Shown in pieces: positions 60,700-64,000 of a stretch of 64,000 nucleotides of DNA (position 1 is the first letter of the stretch; the number at the start of each line of letters is the position of its first letter). This stretch comes from Harmonia axyridis (Eukaryota; Arthropoda; Insecta; Coleoptera; Coccinellidae). The notes below the pieces were generated by a model. It was not told the DNA's origin, searched no databases, and was given only the letters and a program-made list of their open reading frames with translations. Made by a program: the position numbers and the translations under genes. The DNA is taken from NCBI RefSeq assembly GCF_914767665.1, contig NC_059503.1, positions 16,182,001 through 16,246,000 of the forward strand, read 5' to 3'.

Positions 60700-61907
60700 G
60701 TAAGAACCACAGATTTGTTCGATCAATAGTCATTATACCGGGTTGTTCAAAAGTACTTTGACAAGCTTCGGGAGGTGAATCTTCAGAAGATTCTCATATG
60801 AATTGTCTAAATAGATATATTATTATGTCTGAAAAGGCTTCCTTTCCAAGATATAAGGTGTTGAAATTTCATTTTTATTTTCGTTATTTCTGAATAACTT
60901 ACGAAATATGACCATAATTGAAAGAAAATTGATATTTTTGGGGTTTTTTTGAGGTGTGTCGAATTCGAACTTGATGTTATCATTGCTCTTATTTACACGA
61001 AGAGCCATTTATCTTTTTTTTATGGAGAATCATAACTTTTTTGAGCGTACTTCTAGCACAGTTTATTCCTCTACGTAAAAATCTATCCTTGTAACAAGTC
61101 GCTATTAGAAACCGTTTTCTAGATATTTGTACTTCTAATAATCGATGCGTGTTGAAGTTATAAACATTATTTTGCATTTTTCACAAGAATGCTTAGGAAA
61201 TGAATATCACGTTTAAGTAAGTAGTTTAGGCCCTCTGTATAGGGCACCATCAATAATCGAATTCGTTGATGGAGAATAACTCTAAATATGGTAGGTATAT
61301 CACTTCTAATAATGAATCGTTGAAATTTTTCAGGAAAAAATCAAGCTATTTCTATGAAATTTGGCACAAAATCAGATATATTATCATAATGATCCTCGTG
61401 TCTGCGATCCATGAAGTTTTACTGCGAAAAATAAAGAAATGAAATTTCAAGAAATTCATATTCACGAAATACAAAAGATTTATTTTGGATTATTGTAATA
61501 ACTAGATTAATTGATTATTTTCTATAATAAATCTTTGCATTTTTTCGTAAATCTCAAGAACTGCAGCAAAGTATGAAATTTTTCAATAATGTTGAGCATG
61601 AATGAGTTATATTCGATTGCATCATGAACATATTACGCATACTACTAGAACCTATGAAATGCAAATACGTTAGTGTGGTCATCAAAGTTCAATGAATGCA
61701 TTGAAGTCTGGTGGTAATTTTATTCTAAACAGCATTTTTCTTCTTATCTACAGATGGCAGGATTCAAGAACTGATGGTCCGAATGTTCACATAAATCATC
61801 AAGTTACCAATTTCGAATTTTTGTATGAGCCTTTTTACGTCGCTAAGGATACTGTCCCTCCTCATGATGAAAGATTTGTAGGATATGGTTATACCCGAAA
61901 CACACAG
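59762..61907 (+). CDS. B4GAT1: Beta-1,4-glucuronyltransferase 1-like (GT49), 5' start and 3' exon missing
   Basis: Two exons (59762-60699 and 61754-61907) join in frame to give 364 codons of a type II Golgi glycosyltransferase of the Glyco_transf_49 family. In vertebrates B4GAT1 adds glucuronic acid to xylose to prime the LARGE polymer on dystroglycan; insects have related genes whose substrates are less clear. Counted from the exon start, a hydrophobic anchor (LSVITVLALTFYNIFLAF) lies near residues 8-25, followed by a stem and a catalytic domain with the metal-binding motif TDIDIIPS near residue 236. The second exon has VTNFEFLYEPFYVAKD and ERFVGYGYTRN, typical of the family. About 65 C-terminal residues are expected beyond the window. 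No in-frame ATG precedes the anchor in this exon, so an upstream start exon is needed. Confidence 0.85.
61754..61907 (+). CDS. B4GAT1: B4GAT1-like next exon
   Basis: The exon is 154 nt. It begins WQDSRTDGPNVHINHQVTNF and ends GYGYTRNTQ. Acceptor is ttatctacag and donor CAG|GTAAAT, phase 0. I found no following exon before the right edge. Confidence 0.87.
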
Positions 61908-63899
61908 GTAAATGGATTCAATCTCAATCAGCAAAATGGAAAATTTGAAAGGGAAAAGAACTTTTTGGAATTTATTGAAATTTAAAACTTTGGTGTAGAC
62001 TTAGCGATCAAAGTCACAAAAGTAACAAAATGGAAGAAGCAGCGAAATTTTGTTAACAAGTTTCATTAGTGTATCATAAAATTAGCATCTCTCATTTTTT
62101 CTCTCATACTTTTACAGATAGAAATTATAGATATATGTTTCATTCAAAAATGCTCAGAACACTAGCTTGTTTCTTGATTTGATTCTGATATGTTCCATTT
62201 AGTTCAAGATGAATAAGTTGATTTTCTCATCGAAATGTATTGCATGTTGTTAATTAAACTATAGGTACCTAAATGTAATACAGATCCGACCCAAAGAAAT
62301 TTGGATAAGGGTCAAAATCACCTGAAAATCTACTTTGAATGACATTGTATGATATATATGTTGAATTCAGCGTTTAAAGTTATTTTGAAAAGTGTCATAA
62401 AATATACAGGTCCGTATTGAAAAAAATGAGGTTGAGGGTGGCCCAGAGAGCACGAAACGTTGGATGCGAAATCTGATTACGTCAAATTGAGAAAAATTTA
62501 CTGTCGAATAAAAAATTCCTGTAACATTTTTTGTTAATATTCGAAATAAAGTGGGAAAAAAAGAAAAATCAACATGACAGAATTTACTTTTCTTATGATA
62601 TCTCAATAACCGGCCCTGATAATCTCGATTTGTTTGAACTGCTTGATAATGCTTCTATGCATGCAACTTTTTCTCCATTTGAGCGACCTTCTAACTCTTA
62701 TGGTTTAAAAGTTACCAATACAATCCCATTGAAAAAGTGGCCACCCTGTATAATATGCTATGAGTCAGAAGTAGAGTAGGTGTTATTTCCACCGAAACTT
62801 CACGGAAGAATACATGACCAAAATAGATGGCTTTCCTAAAAGAAATAAATTAATCACGCGTGTTTACCTTTGAAAGGTATTGCAACGTTCGAGTGACAAT
62901 GCGAATGCATATATGTATTATTTTTTAATGAAGCTAGGAAAAGTTGGTGAATGGAGACAAAGACAATTATTGTATACAATTGGAAATCAGGCACAATGTA
63001 GATCATTTAAATTAATATAGGTAAAATCTGAAAATAATTTCATTTTTCCACTATCAACCTCTATTACGGTTGAGCGCTGAAATTTTCGATTTTTGTTTCG
63101 ACATTCTCGAATTGTTTGGAAATACAATGGGTGTAACAAAAAAGTGTGAATGACAAAACATACCTATGTTCTTGTTATGGAATATCCTGTTTTTGATTGA
63201 ATTTTCAGATTGCATTTGGGAAATAAATTAACACAAATTTGTTTGAAGTTTCATAAGCATATTGATTTTGAGATATTTATATTTTTCATAAATGTAGGTT
63301 CATTGTAAGAATCCAATAATAATAAATGTATATATTTAATTCGATGAGATTTTGAAAGTGAATACTGAAACGGGAGTACTGACTTTTTGATAATCATTGG
63401 AAACTCTACAGAATGTTCAAAATGAGACGATTAATTATCCAAACATCAGTATTGGGTTCATTCGACATAGAAAAAAAATCAAAAAATAATGATAATAAAT
63501 TGGACGAACTCGTCCTCAATCATTTTTCAAATTTTTAAAATTTGCTACCTGATAAAAAAATAAAATATAGGTTGTGCCATTTGGAATAAGCCCTATAATA
63601 ATGTTTGAATTACTCATCATCGTCTAATTTTGAACACCCAGTACAGTTCCCAATGATTATTGTCAAATGGTCAGTTCTCACCTCAGAGTAATAAACATAG
63701 ATAGAGGGAGCATATATAATTTAAGTAAGCAAATTTTGTCCCCAACATGAACTTTCAAATTTGACATGAAGCTCGCGGAAATGAAAACATATTAGTGATA
63801 CGATATTTCACTCAATTCGCGAGTTTTTCAGAGTGAATCAACGTTTCATATAAACTAAAAATATGTTGGAATAAATACCTAAATATATAAAAAATTCAG
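61908..63899. other. B4GAT1-like intron or flank with repeat remnants
   Basis: A repeat between 62405 (tacaggtccgta) and 62757 (ggccaccctgtataat) resembles the ends of the 33.8-kb inverted repeat. tataggttgtgccatttgg at 63567 is another repeat edge. No exon was recognised. Confidence 0.45.
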
Positions 63900-63984
63900 A
63901 AAAGAAAATTCAAGAGCGCCAAACGACGTGGAACAACCGATGACATTAGGAGAGCTAAAGTTGCCAAACCTTGGATTTCAGCAG
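63900..63984 (+). other. Possible exon at right edge, unidentified
   Basis: A stretch richer in GC than its surroundings is bounded by ttcag and CAG|GTAGAT. One frame is open and reads ENSRAPNDVEQPMTLGELKL; another frame is open too. It does not resemble the C-terminus expected for a GT49 enzyme, its phase does not fit the preceding exon in the better frame, and the polypyrimidine tract is poor. It may be chance or part of a repeat. Confidence 0.2.
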
Positions 63985-64000
63985 GTAGATACAGAAAATA

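Overview
The window is AT-rich animal DNA with large introns, GT-AG splice sites and dense mobile-element debris. The protein families (an insect-type nicotinic receptor alpha subunit with duplicated exon 4, an insect secreted histidine acid phosphatase, a GT49 glucuronyltransferase) and the repeats (mariner/Tc1, foldback elements, Penelope-like remnants) point to an insect, probably a beetle. The order is an inference.

Three protein genes can be supported. (1) About 8.8-46.3 kb, plus strand: the 3' two-thirds of a nicotinic acetylcholine receptor alpha subunit, best matched to alpha4. It has two alternative copies of exon 4 (8780-8960 and 13501-13681), then exons for loop F, loop C plus M1, M2-M3, M3 end, the cytoplasmic loop, and M4 plus stop. 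The first exons lie left of the window. (2) 53.2-56.7 kb, minus strand: a complete six-exon secreted histidine acid phosphatase of 391 residues, tail to tail with the receptor gene. Its second catalytic motif is altered. (3) From 59.8 kb, plus strand, head to head with the phosphatase: two exons of a B4GAT1-like glycosyltransferase. Its start exon was not found and its last exon lies beyond the right edge.

The receptor introns are crowded with repeats: degraded mariner copies (1-5 kb), long inverted repeats (6.5, 7.7, 30.9, 33.8, 37.3, 42.5 kb), a hAT-like MITE (14.0 kb), a LINE tail (25.8 kb), a Penelope-like remnant (27.2-28.8 kb), a tRNA-like hairpin (32.25 kb), an internally deleted mariner (32.7 kb) and a Tc1-like element with terminal repeats (44.7-46.1 kb). 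A 410-bp foldback family has four copies. Between receptor and phosphatase lies a 2.77-kb element with ends CCCAGCAAAC.

The most unusual signals are hammerhead-ribozyme-like motifs in two receptor introns (37485-37527 inside a 76-bp near-perfect inverted repeat, and 28724-28771), a tRNA-Thr-like core inside a 191-bp hairpin 34 bp from a splice acceptor, and the HE-for-HD substitution in the acid phosphatase.
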